DNA of 64,000 nucleotides from positions 124,001 to 188,000 of the forward strand of contig DDLX01000037.1 in assembly GCA_002340355.1 (NCBI GenBank). Direction: 5' to 3'. The translations under genes were made by a program, and so were the position numbers. This DNA is from Cytophagales bacterium UBA2561 (lineage in GTDB: Bacteria > Bacteroidota > Bacteroidia > Cytophagales > Thermoflexibacteraceae). Below the pieces are notes generated by a model, which worked only from the letters and a program-made list of their open reading frames with translations, was not told the DNA's origin and ran no database searches. Below are positions 16,089 through 24,319 of this stretch, one piece after another; within the stretch, counting starts at the first letter, position 1; every line of letters starts with the position of its first letter.

Positions 16089-16913
16089 CTACTTGTTTTT
16101 TCCTTTGAATAGTTTTATAATTTTATTTCGGAAAACAAAAACTAATACGAAGAAAAATATGATAGGCCAAATCATGGTTAGACTCAGAATTGTATCTAAA
16201 ATAAATATCCAACCTGTTTTAAAATTTTCCATCCATTTATCCCAAAATGATTTTTGATATACTTTGGGAATCTCCTGAGAATGAACTTCTTGATAAATTT
16301 CCAGATGAACCGTACTAACAGAAACTTTATCATTCAGATAACGTAAACGCCCTTCAATAGCTTCTATCTCTTCTTGAATAATTCTAATTTTTTCTTCTGC
16401 TTCTAATATTTCTTCAACAGTATTGGCTTTGTCTCGTAAAATTTCGGTGTAACGGTCTCGAACCTCTTTTTTCGTTTTTAGTCGGCTAGAAATATCGACA
16501 TATTCTTCACTTACATCCTCTGATTTAATACGTTTGTGATTGGTATAAATAGCTTCTTTTGCCACCTCATCAATAAAGATATCAAACGAATCAGTAGGAA
16601 TTCGGATAGACATTTGATTGTTAATTGAGTAGCTAGAAGAAACTTGATTCATATCCGAAATAAAGCCTTGATATTTTTGAGTCAATGTTTGAATCTTATC
16701 CGTACTTTGCTCCAAGTCTTTGACCTGAAATAATATATCAGCCATTTTGATAATTTTCCGATTATCAACCACTTGATTATCATTATTTTGTGATATTTTT
16801 TGGTCTGGTTCAGCAGGTTCAGATTTAGTTACTTCTTCTTGATAAGGAGCTTGATTTTGCCCACAAGAAACGGCTAACCAAACAAAACAAAAGATAAGGT
16901 GTAGTTTTTTCAT
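16089..16913 (-). CDS. DUF4349 lipoprotein
   Basis: A 274-residue lipoprotein with lipobox AVSC at residues 14-17. The DUF4349 domain (~45-265) contains NRKIIKMADILFQVKDLEQS, RIPTDSFDIFIDEV and a long coiled-coil hairpin (KKEVRDRYTEILRDKANTVE, then EAEEKIRIIQEEIEAIEGRL), followed by a single C-terminal membrane segment (~235-262). Function is unknown in the family. Lipid anchor plus C-terminal membrane helix suggests it spans or bridges the inner membrane with the coiled coil in the periplasm. It is convergent with the BamA-like gene and divergent from murA. Confidence 0.85.
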   Translation of the reverse strand: MKKLHLIFCFVWLAVSCGQNQAPYQEEVTKSEPAEPDQKISQNNDNQVVDNRKIIKMADILFQVKDLEQSTDKIQTLTQKYQGFISDMNQVSSSYSINNQMSIRIPTDSFDIFIDEVAKEAIYTNHKRIKSEDVSEEYVDISSRLKTKKEVRDRYTEILRDKANTVEEILEAEEKIRIIQEEIEAIEGRLRYLNDKVSVSTVHLEIYQEVHSQEIPKVYQKSFWDKWMENFKTGWIFILDTILSLTMIWPIIFFFVLVFVFRNKIIKLFKGKNK

Positions 16914-17041
16914 ATCTTTAAAAATTTAGATACTCTCAGTGAGAACACGAAAGTTAATAATTTTTAGTAAAAAATATTTGACTGCCGAAAGTTTCTCATT
17001 TTGAACATCTTGTAAACTTATAATCGAAAATTAATAATCAC

Positions 17042-18358
17042 ATGGAAGCCTATAAAATTCAAGGAGGACAGCCAGTTGTAGGAGAAATTCGTTGTAATGG
17101 CACAAAAAATTTTGCAACCAAAGCGATGGTAGCAGCTTTATTAGCGGATGAACCTACTTTATTAACCAATGTTCCCAATATTGGCGATACCAATATTACG
17201 TTAGATATGTTTGCTTCGGTGGGGGTAAAACTGGAGCGAGATATAGAAAAAAATACCCTAAAATTACATCCTTCATCTATTAACCAATATGAGGTAACAA
17301 TGCCTCATTCGGGCAGTAATCGAATTCCGATTTTATTGCTAAGTCCGCTTTTACATAAATTCGGTAAAGTATCGGTTCCAATGATGGGAGGATGCAACAT
17401 TGGGGCAAGGAAAGTTGATTTTCATACGGCAGCTATCGAAAAATTTGGCGGAAAAGTAGTCGAAGATGAAAACGGGTATTTGGCAACTCGAACAGGACGT
17501 TTGCAAGGCACTCACATTGATTTGCCGTATCCGAGTGTAGGAGCAACCGAAACCTGTTTATTTTTAGCCGTTTTAGCCAAAGGCACAACTTTCATTGATA
17601 ACTGTGCGCTTGAGCCTGAAATTTTTGAACTCATTACGATGCTTCGTTCAATGGGTGCAATCATTTACACTTACCCAGGACGACAACTTCGTATCGAGGG
17701 AGTTGAAAAATTACACGGTACACGAATTGATATTTTTGGTGACCGTATCGAAGGAGCATCTTGGGCATGTTTGGCTTGCGCTTCGGATGGTGAAATTACT
17801 GTAGAAGGTTTACGCCCTGATACTTTGGGGAATTTTTTACCTCATTATCAATCAGTTGGAGGAGGTTTTGAGTTATTGGGAGACCAAAAAATTCGGTTTT
17901 TCCGAGCTACTGAACTACGTCCTACAATGTTAGAAACAGATGTTTACCCTGGCTTTTCGACTGACTGGCAACAACCCTTTGCTATTATGCTCACTCAAGC
18001 CGAAGGAGTTTCGGTTATTCATGAAACAGTTTACGAAAAACGGTTTGGTTATCTTAAAACTTTATCCGCACTTGGTGTAAAAGCTCAATTGACTACCTAC
18101 TGTTTAGGACAAACTCCCAGTCGATTTGCTAATAAGGGTTTCGAAATTAGTGCCATTATTACAGGAAAAACCCCTTTGAAAGCCGTTGGTTCTCTGGAAG
18201 TTCCTGATTTACGAGCGGGTTTGGCTTATGTTATTGCGGCGGCAGTAGCAGAAGGTGAAACAACAATTACTAATATTGCCAATATTGAGCGAGGGTATGG
18301 AGATATTTCGAAACGATGTCAAAATATGACTTTGAATATTGAAAAAATACAATTATAA
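17042..18358 (+). CDS. murA: UDP-N-acetylglucosamine 1-carboxyvinyltransferase (MurA-like)
   Basis: A 438-residue EPSP-synthase-fold enzyme of the MurA family, which transfers enolpyruvate from PEP to UDP-GlcNAc in the first committed step of peptidoglycan synthesis. The catalytic Cys is present in MGGCNIGARKVDFH (~118-131). VGATET, EPEIFELITMLRSMGA and FSTDWQQPFAIML are also conserved. The KNFATKAM segment differs from the usual KNA-LP/KNEAL of MurA and the protein looks divergent, so it may be a second MurA-like enzyme instead of the main one. It is monocistronic, with a strong terminator after it. Confidence 0.85.
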   Translation: MEAYKIQGGQPVVGEIRCNGTKNFATKAMVAALLADEPTLLTNVPNIGDTNITLDMFASVGVKLERDIEKNTLKLHPSSINQYEVTMPHSGSNRIPILLLSPLLHKFGKVSVPMMGGCNIGARKVDFHTAAIEKFGGKVVEDENGYLATRTGRLQGTHIDLPYPSVGATETCLFLAVLAKGTTFIDNCALEPEIFELITMLRSMGAIIYTYPGRQLRIEGVEKLHGTRIDIFGDRIEGASWACLACASDGEITVEGLRPDTLGNFLPHYQSVGGGFELLGDQKIRFFRATELRPTMLETDVYPGFSTDWQQPFAIMLTQAEGVSVIHETVYEKRFGYLKTLSALGVKAQLTTYCLGQTPSRFANKGFEISAIITGKTPLKAVGSLEVPDLRAGLAYVIAAAVAEGETTITNIANIERGYGDISKRCQNMTLNIEKIQL

Positions 18359-18388
18359 AAATATTTTAATTAACCTATTTTTTTACTC

Positions 18389-18433
18389 AAAGACTTACTA
18401 TTGTCTCAAAACTTCAGTAAGTCTTTCGTTTTT
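18389..18433 (+). terminator. Rho-independent terminator after murA
   Basis: AAAGACTTACT (18389-18399) pairs perfectly with AGTAAGTCTTT (18416-18426), followed by CGTTTTT. Confidence 0.8.
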
Positions 18434-18489
18434 AAGAGGTTCTTTAAATTTTAACTAAAAAAATGATTATCAAGTGTTTATATAAAACT

Positions 18490-18518
18490 CCATAAGGTTT
18501 GCAAACCCTACCTTATGG
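18490..18518. repeat. Short dispersed palindrome, third locus
   Basis: CCATAAGG-TTTGCAAACC-CTACCTTATGG: the outer CCATAAGG/CCTTATGG arms bracket a GGTTTGCAAACC palindrome. It is the same core as at 50-82 and in the two long repeats. An ATGATTATCAA motif lies 17 bases upstream (18463-18473). Confidence 0.6.
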
Positions 18519-18675
18519 AAATTGCCGATTTTGAGCAATGAAAGCTATTTCACTAGTTGAAGTTCATTCCCTCAAGATATTTTTCAAAAATTTTTAAACC
18601 ACCTCTAAGAATCTTTTTTGAAAAATCTTTCTTGATATGTATTTTGGCACAACACCAAACTTAATTCCATTTCTT

Positions 18676-19173
18676 ATGAAAAAAGTAGTTTTTAAAATTA
18701 TCCTTGGAAGTGCTTTAGTTTTCAGTTGTTGGTTAGGTAGTTGTAGTCAACCTACTGAGAAACCACAAAATGATATTTCACAAACAGAAAAGCCTAAGTT
18801 AAATCAGATAGAAAATAGTGAGCAAGAAACAGAATGGAAAGAGATGGAAGATTATCATTTCTTAATGGCAGAAACTTTTCATCCTGCCGAAGAGAAGGAT
18901 TTTGAACCTATCCGAACCAAAGCTGAAGAATTAGCAAAAAGTGCCGAAACTTGGCAAAATGCAATCCCACCGCCTGCTTTTGATAGACCAGAAATCAAAG
19001 AAAAAATAGCATTATTAGCTCAAGAATCTCGTGAATTAGCTAATTTCATACAAACTAAACCCACTGATGAAGTACTATTCAAAAAACTAAATGCCCTTCA
19101 TGATCGTTTTCATGAGGTAATGGGGACTTGTCAGCACAATGAACATGACAAGCATGAACAACACAAACACTAA
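18676..19173 (+). CDS. Small lipoprotein with His-rich C-terminus
   Basis: A 165-residue protein. The start at 18676 (MKKVVFKIILGSALVF) is chosen over an upstream ATG at 18637 because it gives a clean lipoprotein signal with lipobox LGSC. The mature part is charged and helical, with HFLMAETFHPAEEKDFEPIR near residue 60 and EKIALLAQESRELANFI near 115. It resembles a four-helix bundle of the cytochrome c'/b562 sort but has no CxxCH. It ends GTCQHNEHDKHEQHKH, a His-rich tail that could bind Cu, Ni or Zn. I do not recognise a named family. A periplasmic metal-related role is inference. Confidence 0.65.
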   Translation: MKKVVFKIILGSALVFSCWLGSCSQPTEKPQNDISQTEKPKLNQIENSEQETEWKEMEDYHFLMAETFHPAEEKDFEPIRTKAEELAKSAETWQNAIPPPAFDRPEIKEKIALLAQESRELANFIQTKPTDEVLFKKLNALHDRFHEVMGTCQHNEHDKHEQHKH

Positions 19174-19212
19174 ATTATTGAAAAATATCAATAGAGCCAA
19201 AATATAAAAAAA

Positions 19213-19250
19213 GCATAACTCGCCTCCTACTTGGATTTTAGAGTTACGCT
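19213..19250 (-). terminator. Terminator hairpin for the CBS gene
   Basis: On the minus strand AGCGTAACTC pairs with GAGTTATGCT and is followed by a run of seven T. It lies about 100 bases beyond the stop of the minus-strand CBS gene. Confidence 0.65.
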
Positions 19251-19302
19251 CTTTAACACCACCGAAAAAATCTGCAAAATTGACTCTATTGTTTTATCTC
19301 TG

Positions 19303-19337
19303 TCCTTGACAAAGTCAAAATTGTCAAGGCTTTTTTT
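19303..19337 (+). terminator. Terminator hairpin for the His-rich lipoprotein gene
   Basis: CCTTGACAA (19303-19311) pairs with TTGTCAAGG (19321-19329), followed by CTTTTTTTA. The two terminators of this convergent pair cross each other: each lies closer to the opposing gene. Confidence 0.7.
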
Positions 19338-19352
19338 ATGGAAACCAAAGCA

Positions 19353-19769
19353 CTAATACTGTGCTAACAAAAATCGAATAATATCTGTTGTGGTTACAAT
19401 GCCAACTAGTTTATCTCCATCTACTACAGGGAGTGCATGGAACTCCTCTTCGGCTAAGATTTCCGCCACATCATGGATTGTCATCGAAACGGAAACCGTT
19501 CGAGGTTTATGAGTCATAATTTGGGGAATACTTAACATCTCAAAGATAGCTGCATCAGCTTCTGCCTGTTCACCAAAAACATTCCCAAAACTTAATCGCA
19601 TGACATCAGTCCGACTTAGAATGCCAACTAATTTCCCACCATCCAAAACAGGAAGGTGACGTACTTTTTTATTACTTAGCACACTTTTAACCGTCAATAA
19701 ACTGTCTTTAACATTCACCGTGACCACTTGTTTGGTCATTACATCTGAAACGGGTTGTCGTTTTTTCAT
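19353..19769 (-). CDS. Two-CBS-domain protein
   Basis: A 138-residue cytoplasmic protein made of two CBS motifs and nothing else. CBS1 is at residues ~7-60 (VSDVMTKQVVTVNVKDSLLT ... HLPVLDGGKLVGILSRTDVM) and CBS2 at ~80-136 (IMTHKPRTVSVSMTIHDVAE ... HALPVVDGDKLVGIVTTTDI). Stand-alone CBS pairs bind adenosine nucleotides and modulate partner proteins, and the partner is not indicated here. A TAATTTTG -7-like box (19816-19823, minus strand) lies about 47 bases before the start. Confidence 0.9.
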   Translation of the reverse strand: MKKRQPVSDVMTKQVVTVNVKDSLLTVKSVLSNKKVRHLPVLDGGKLVGILSRTDVMRLSFGNVFGEQAEADAAIFEMLSIPQIMTHKPRTVSVSMTIHDVAEILAEEEFHALPVVDGDKLVGIVTTTDIIRFLLAQY

Positions 19770-19887
19770 GGAGAACGAGTAGTTTGTGGATTCCAGTATT
19801 TCCTATTGAGCAGAGCAAAATTAAATCCTCTTATTAGACTAAAAAATGATATTTATCACTCTTGATTAATTTTTTCGAAAAGGAATA

Positions 19888-20853
19888 TTACACATCTATT
19901 AAAATGTAGTTTTTATAACCACCAATTTGTCGTCCACCTAAAATTTTATTTTCAAAGTCAACCAGTAAGCGGTATTTCAAACGTTCATGTTTCATTGGTG
20001 GACGATTAATAGTAATCGGACCCGAATAACGTAACTGCTCCTTCCAGTCCAACTCCTTGATTTTCTCAGCCATTACGGCAGGATGAGTACCTTTGAATGG
20101 AGTCGTCCTGTCCATTCGTCCATAGTCATAATTTTCGCCATATTTTTTGTATTCTTCCTTCACAAAATTTGCTCCTCGATGAGTCGTAGAAAAGTATTTT
20201 CGTTTTTTGAGCATCAATTTCGGAGGGCGTACCCAACCATAATGATAAATATCTGCATCAATCTTAACTACTTTGAGCTTAAACGTTCCTTCTTTTTCAC
20301 GATAACTTACTCCATCAAAATTGGGAATACGCCGAAAAGATTGCGCCGATTCAAAAGAATGAATTTCAGGAAGATTCCGCACGATTCTAATCTCAAAACG
20401 ATACCAACAATGGTCTCGAAAATAATGGTCATAATCACCATAAAAATGTAAGTACCGAAATAAAAAACCTTCTACTTCGGGTCGATTAAGGTATTTTTGG
20501 CAAGTTTCTAAAATAGCTAGATGGTCTTTCTCATGAATAACTTCATCACCTTGTAGATAAAATACCCAATCCCCTGAACAAGCATCCTTCGCAATATCGG
20601 TCTGGTGAGCGTGTTCCATTCCTCGTGGATATTTCTCTGTATCCCAAATCGTTTGAATAATTTTAATTTTCTCAGAACCAATATTTTCCAATAATTTGAT
20701 GGTATTATCATCAGCATCTCCTGCACCTACAGCAACTACAAATTCATCAACAATATCTAAAATCGACAAAATAGATTCCTTGACAGGATAGTATAACTTG
20801 GAGGCATTCCGAAGAAAAGTAAACCCACTAATTTTCATAGTTTTGTGTTTCAA
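19888..20853 (-). CDS. Family 2-like glycosyltransferase
   Basis: A 321-residue soluble glycosyltransferase with a GT-A fold. The N-terminal KISGFTFLRNASKLYYPVKE begins the nucleotide-binding half, GAGDADDNTIKLL follows near residue 60, and the metal-binding acidic motif is in VFYLQGDEVIHE (~93-104). The C-terminal half is rich in aromatic and basic residues. ATG at 20853 gives MKHKTMKISG, and the second Met at residue 6 is an alternative start. A well-formed -7 box (TATCTTTG) precedes it. It is isolated from other sugar genes, so the acceptor cannot be predicted. Confidence 0.85.
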   Translation of the reverse strand: MKHKTMKISGFTFLRNASKLYYPVKESILSILDIVDEFVVAVGAGDADDNTIKLLENIGSEKIKIIQTIWDTEKYPRGMEHAHQTDIAKDACSGDWVFYLQGDEVIHEKDHLAILETCQKYLNRPEVEGFLFRYLHFYGDYDHYFRDHCWYRFEIRIVRNLPEIHSFESAQSFRRIPNFDGVSYREKEGTFKLKVVKIDADIYHYGWVRPPKLMLKKRKYFSTTHRGANFVKEEYKKYGENYDYGRMDRTTPFKGTHPAVMAEKIKELDWKEQLRYSGPITINRPPMKHERLKYRLLVDFENKILGGRQIGGYKNYILIDV

Positions 20854-20881
20854 TTTTTAGCTTCATGTTCGATTTGGCACT

Positions 20882-20889
20882 CAAAGATA
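20882..20889 (-). promoter_or_regulatory. -7 box (TATCTTTG) for the glycosyltransferase gene
   Basis: TATCTTTG on the minus strand matches TAnnTTTG and lies 28 bases upstream of the ATG at 20853, giving a leader of about 20 bases. Confidence 0.5.
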
Positions 20890-21076
20890 AAGACTTTAGA
20901 AGATAAAAAAAACCGCAATCTAGAGGAAAAATTAGTTTTGAGACAACAAATTTTTGAGGCAAAAATCAACTTATTTAGAGCGAGCAATTGAAAACCTCAA
21001 GAAAATTAATACATTTTTTAGTGAAAAATAGTCGCTTAAAAATTAAGAATGAAAAAGTGGCATACAAAAAATATAC

Positions 21077-21267
21077 TCTACCCTACCAAAATTTTATTGA
21101 TTTACAAATTACTGATTATCATTTAGATAAAACCAAATTTAATTTTTCCGTAGGGTTTGCAAACCCACCGCTACGGAAAAATGGCGTTTTAGCTTAATAA
21201 ACAAAGACTTTTAAATAATTTCAATACTAAATATATTCTATAAATCATTTTTAGTACGGTAGAGTAC
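21077..21267 (-). repeat. Long dispersed repeat, copy B (~190 bp, inverted to copy A)
   Basis: The reverse complement of this stretch aligns along its full length to 2825-3014, including the hairpin core (21141-21183: TTTTTCCGTAGGG...CGCTACGGAAAAA around GGGTTTGCAAACCC), the AAACGCCA block and the GATTTATA-ATATATTTAGTATTG flank. It lies in the intergenic gap between the glycosyltransferase and the Cys-rich small gene. Copies A and B are in opposite orientations about 18 kb apart. Confidence 0.7.
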
Positions 21268-21356
21268 ACAAAATATAAATAAAATACAATTAAATAGTTA
21301 TATTTTAAAATATCAGTTCTCCCGAAATTCAAAATATTTTGGAGAACTAACACTAA

Positions 21357-21503
21357 TTAACCAATAGGACATTTTTTACAAAATCGACCTTTACGTTGAT
21401 ATTTTTCACAACATTTTTTCTTACGCCCACAAGTTGTTTTGTGCTTTGAATCAGGTGTGGAAAAAAATTGAGTAAGTTTTGAATTTGTATTTTGAGGAGT
21501 CAT
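21357..21503 (-). CDS. Cys-rich small protein, 48 aa
   Basis: A short frame from ATG at 21501-21503 to TAA at 21357-21359 encodes a 48-residue protein with a polar N-terminus and a C-terminal cluster CGRKKKCCEKYQRKGRFCKK followed by CPIG. The five Cys residues (positions 25, 31, 32, 42 and 45) and dense Lys/Arg suggest a small zinc-binding, nucleic-acid-interacting protein. Comparable CC-x-K-Y-KKG-x-C-x-C-P tails occur in short unannotated Bacteroidota proteins as I recall them. There is no neighbouring operon. It lies between the dispersed repeat and a divergent hydrolase gene. Confidence 0.65.
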   Translation of the reverse strand: MTPQNTNSKLTQFFSTPDSKHKTTCGRKKKCCEKYQRKGRFCKKCPIG

Positions 21504-21697
21504 TTTCAAAAAATTTAGAAATATGTTAGAATAATTGAGTCTTAAATTGATAGGACAAAATTATGCTTATTTAGACTATGTACAAATAAAAACTAAAGAA
21601 ATTTTACCAAGAATTGATGTATATTTTCCCTTTAGATAGTTTCTGATTTTTATACATCAATTCTATTTAGATCTATAAACACCTAATTATCAAATTA

Positions 21698-22354
21698 ATG
21701 ATTACAGAAAAACATATCAAAATAACGCTAAAAACGCCTTACACTACTTTAGGAGAATGCTCTCAAAAAACACGAATTATTTGGGTCGTTTTTCACGGAT
21801 ATAAACAACTTGCCAAACGATTTATTCAAAAATTTACGATTCTAGACTTGAAAACTAATTTTATTATTGCTCCACAAGGATTATCAAAATTTTATCTTGA
21901 AGGACATTTTGGGCATGTGGGTGCATCATGGATGACCAAAGAAGACCGTGAAACGGATATTCAAAATCAATTGGTTTATATAAATTCTGTTTTTCAGAAA
22001 GAAACACAAAATATTGATTTTCAGAATGTTCAGTTAAATATTTTAGGATTTTCACAAGGCGTAACAACAGCTTGTCGATGGGCTTTTTACCAAAACATTC
22101 CGTTCGATAATTTAATTCTATGGGCAGGAAGTTTTCCACACGAAATTACTAAAAAACAAATCCTAAAACGCAATGCCAAAATTATAGCTTTGATTGGAAC
22201 AAAGGATAGTTTTTATAATCCTGAGCTATGGCAAAAACAACTCAAAAAGATAGAAAAATATGTTCAAAAGCCCAAAACCTTACTTTATGATGGCAAACAT
22301 GAAGTTAGTCGAACGATTTTGAAGCAAATTACTGATGAGGAAATAAAGTTTTGA
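21698..22354 (+). CDS. Alpha/beta-hydrolase, phospholipase/carboxylesterase type
   Basis: A 218-residue serine hydrolase. The fold is marked by WVVFHGYKQLAKRF (oxyanion-hole region, ~30-43), APQGLSKF, GASWMTKEDRETDIQNQ (~71-87) and the nucleophile elbow LGFSQGVTT (~Ser 119). The probable acid is in IGTKDSFY, and the His is in DGKHEVSR. This is the pattern of small esterases of the YpfH/phospholipase-carboxylesterase group. The 3' end overlaps the convergent minus-strand gene by 26 bases. Confidence 0.8.
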   Translation: MITEKHIKITLKTPYTTLGECSQKTRIIWVVFHGYKQLAKRFIQKFTILDLKTNFIIAPQGLSKFYLEGHFGHVGASWMTKEDRETDIQNQLVYINSVFQKETQNIDFQNVQLNILGFSQGVTTACRWAFYQNIPFDNLILWAGSFPHEITKKQILKRNAKIIALIGTKDSFYNPELWQKQLKKIEKYVQKPKTLLYDGKHEVSRTILKQITDEEIKF

Positions 22355-23351
22355 GATTCATCCGTAAAAGTTGTCCCATCGTTTTGCACTTCAAAAAACG
22401 TCTATCCTTGTAATGTTCGTATAGTTCCATTTTCAACTTTTCGACATTTTCAGGAGGAGCAATTTGGTCGTTTCTCATAACTTCCAAAACGGCTCGCAAA
22501 ATATGTTGAGAACTTCGGATTCGATTCGCAATTAACGAACGTTCTTCTTGTTGATACTGGCGTACTGTTTCAGGCGAAAGTACTTCCATTCCAATACGAA
22601 TAATAGGGTTATTTTGTTTGTAATATTGAGGCATATACACTGCTTTTCGAGACTCGTAGGATTGTTGGTCAAAGTCAATGGCTCGAATTCGATAGTGAAA
22701 CTCCTCAAAATCAGGTGTGATATCTACAACAAAATTACTAGAGTGCATATCTCCCAAAAGTCGAACAAAACACCGTTCATTAAACTTAATAAATTCTTTT
22801 GCTAACCGAATCTTATTGGTCTCTTCGTTCAAGTATGTTCGCATAAACATATCCCCTGGGACTCCTGCAATATGCTCTTCAATTAATGTATTTTCATAAA
22901 CTAAATATTGCACGCGGTTGGGGGATAAAATATCTTCTAATTCCAGTCCATAAATTCGAGAGGCATCAGCACGCTTGACATAAAAATAATCAAAATTATC
23001 ATTCAATTGATTGACTACTCGCACCCGAAACGGACGGGTATTGCCATACGTACAAATATCCACACGGTCAATATATAAATGATTGAGAATCTCAAGATTA
23101 CCTTCCACTTTAAGCTGTGAGTAAATTTCTTTAAGTTGTTGATGAATCTCAGGAGTATCGGATTGAGTATAAAAAACGGTCAGCCAAAGCGTATCATCGC
23201 CTTGTGCATCATAAAGCGTGACGGCAGTACTATATCGTTCTAAATCAGAGTATTGAAGTGGAATTTCTGTTTCTCTACCATATTCATCCAGGAATGCTCG
23301 CAAATTTCCCGAAACGGGATATACCTTCTTTTTTTTGCTAATTAATGCCAT
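22329..23351 (-). CDS. Protein-kinase-fold-like hypothetical protein
   Basis: A 340-residue cytoplasmic protein conserved in Bacteroidota without an assigned function. The central sequence FVRLLGDMHSSNFVVDI (~195-211) has the shape of the HGDxHxxN catalytic loop of aminoglycoside-phosphotransferase-like kinases, and YRIRAIDFDQQSYE (~219-232) resembles the following metal-binding D-F-D segment. An upstream lobe contains DYFYVKRADASRIYGLE and ALIEEHI-type strands that could carry the ATP Lys. It is therefore a candidate atypical kinase or phosphotransferase. It overlaps the convergent hydrolase gene by 26 bases. Confidence 0.65.
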   Translation of the reverse strand: MALISKKKKVYPVSGNLRAFLDEYGRETEIPLQYSDLERYSTAVTLYDAQGDDTLWLTVFYTQSDTPEIHQQLKEIYSQLKVEGNLEILNHLYIDRVDICTYGNTRPFRVRVVNQLNDNFDYFYVKRADASRIYGLELEDILSPNRVQYLVYENTLIEEHIAGVPGDMFMRTYLNEETNKIRLAKEFIKFNERCFVRLLGDMHSSNFVVDITPDFEEFHYRIRAIDFDQQSYESRKAVYMPQYYKQNNPIIRIGMEVLSPETVRQYQQEERSLIANRIRSSQHILRAVLEVMRNDQIAPPENVEKLKMELYEHYKDRRFLKCKTMGQLLRMNLKTLFPHQ

Positions 23352-23403
23352 TGGTTTGCTAAACGATTTTAAGTAATTTTCAAGTTTTGGGAGTGATTTT
23401 CAT

Positions 23404-23901
23404 TCAGTCGAAAGATAAGGTAAATTGCTGATTTTCCAATTCTGTTTTTTGAATTTGTCGAGAATTTTGGAGGTAAACTTTATGAATATTTTGTTGTTTG
23501 GGACAAACCTTAAAAAGGCAAGTATTTATAATTTGAATAGTTTTTATTTTCTTCGGAACATTCTGCAAATCAAGTAATAAGTAAACAAAATTCTCAGTAA
23601 ATTGAATTTTTCGAAAAGTATAGTTAATACTGTGTTGATTAGCTCGAATTTTGAAGTTTTGTTGTAAATAAGACTTCAAAGAAGGTTGTATATTTTGGTC
23701 AGAAAAATTATCTTTATGTTTTGGTTTATCTTCCAAAATGGCTTTGAAAGTATCTTCTTTATCAAGCGTAATTTTAACGGTATGTTTTTGGTCTTTTTCA
23801 TACCAATTGAAGGTTGCCAAATAAAAATCGTGTGTTGCCTGTAAAGAAATTATTCCCCATAAAAGAGCAAAAAGAAATCCGTAGAACTTCAAAAATTTCA
23901 T
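23404..23901 (-). CDS. DUF6702-family exported protein
   Basis: A 165-residue protein from the ATG at 23901 (MKFLKFYGFLFALLWGIISL), which gives a proper signal peptide. An upstream ATG at 24006 is rejected because a -7 box lies between the two and the longer N-terminus has no signal character. The mature part has the family pattern: HDFYLATFNWYEKDQ, a short helix, LKSYLQQNFKIRANQHSINY, VYLLLDLQNVPKKIKTIQI and a terminal ENQQFTLSFD. The family is beta-rich and often sits next to peptidases or TonB receptors, and its role is unknown. It follows the cytochrome-like gene on the same strand. Confidence 0.75.
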   Translation of the reverse strand: MKFLKFYGFLFALLWGIISLQATHDFYLATFNWYEKDQKHTVKITLDKEDTFKAILEDKPKHKDNFSDQNIQPSLKSYLQQNFKIRANQHSINYTFRKIQFTENFVYLLLDLQNVPKKIKTIQIINTCLFKVCPKQQNIHKVYLQNSRQIQKTELENQQFTLSFD

Positions 23902-23922
23902 TGGACAAATTTTGCTTAAAAT

Positions 23923-23930
23923 CAAAAGTA
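23923..23930 (-). promoter_or_regulatory. -7 box (TACTTTTG) before the DUF6702 gene
   Basis: TACTTTTG on the minus strand lies 21 bases upstream of the ATG at 23901 and inside the alternative longer frame, so it supports the shorter start. Confidence 0.45.
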
Positions 23931-23944
23931 TAATCTTTAAATAG

Positions 23945-24319
23945 TTAATTATTAGGCATTCCGTCGGTAATCCATTTTTCAATTTTGGCGATATCACAAG
24001 GGGCAATTTTTTCTACATTTGGTGGCATCGGTGAAAATCCACTTTCATGATTTATCGCTCCACTTAGTCTTCCACTCACCGCAACTTTCTGTACCTCTTC
24101 ATGACTATTCAAAACCACTCCACCCGAAGCCGAACTAGAAATATGACACAATAAGCATTTATTCTTTTTAAGAATAGGTTGTACATCAGCAGAAAATAAA
24201 ATTACTCGTGTCGTATCACAAGTTTCTTCTGTAAAGACTTTTTCCTCGCTTTCGTATTCGCACGAAATCCCGAAAAAAAATAATAATCCAACCCAAATAT
24301 ATCCGAAATACTTTTTCAT
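23945..24319 (-). CDS. Monohaem cytochrome-c-like lipoprotein
   Basis: A 124-residue lipoprotein with lipobox GISC near residues 17-20. VQPILKKNKCLLCHISSSAS (~51-70) carries one haem c motif (CLLCH), and GFSPMPPNVEKI (~93-104) supplies a Met that could be the distal ligand. The ending IEKWITDGMPNN is typical of the small cytochrome domains seen in Planctomycetes/Bacteroidota. It would be an electron carrier at the cell surface or in the periplasm. Its start overlaps the last base of the Crp-type gene upstream, so the two are co-transcribed. Confidence 0.8.
   Translation of the reverse strand: MKKYFGYIWVGLLFFFGISCEYESEEKVFTEETCDTTRVILFSADVQPILKKNKCLLCHISSSASGGVVLNSHEEVQKVAVSGRLSGAINHESGFSPMPPNVEKIAPCDIAKIEKWITDGMPNN

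Noticed and set aside
20988..21197. 69-codon open frame on the plus strand
   Set aside because: It runs through the dispersed repeat, and the matching frame is not conserved in the other copy at 2825-3014.
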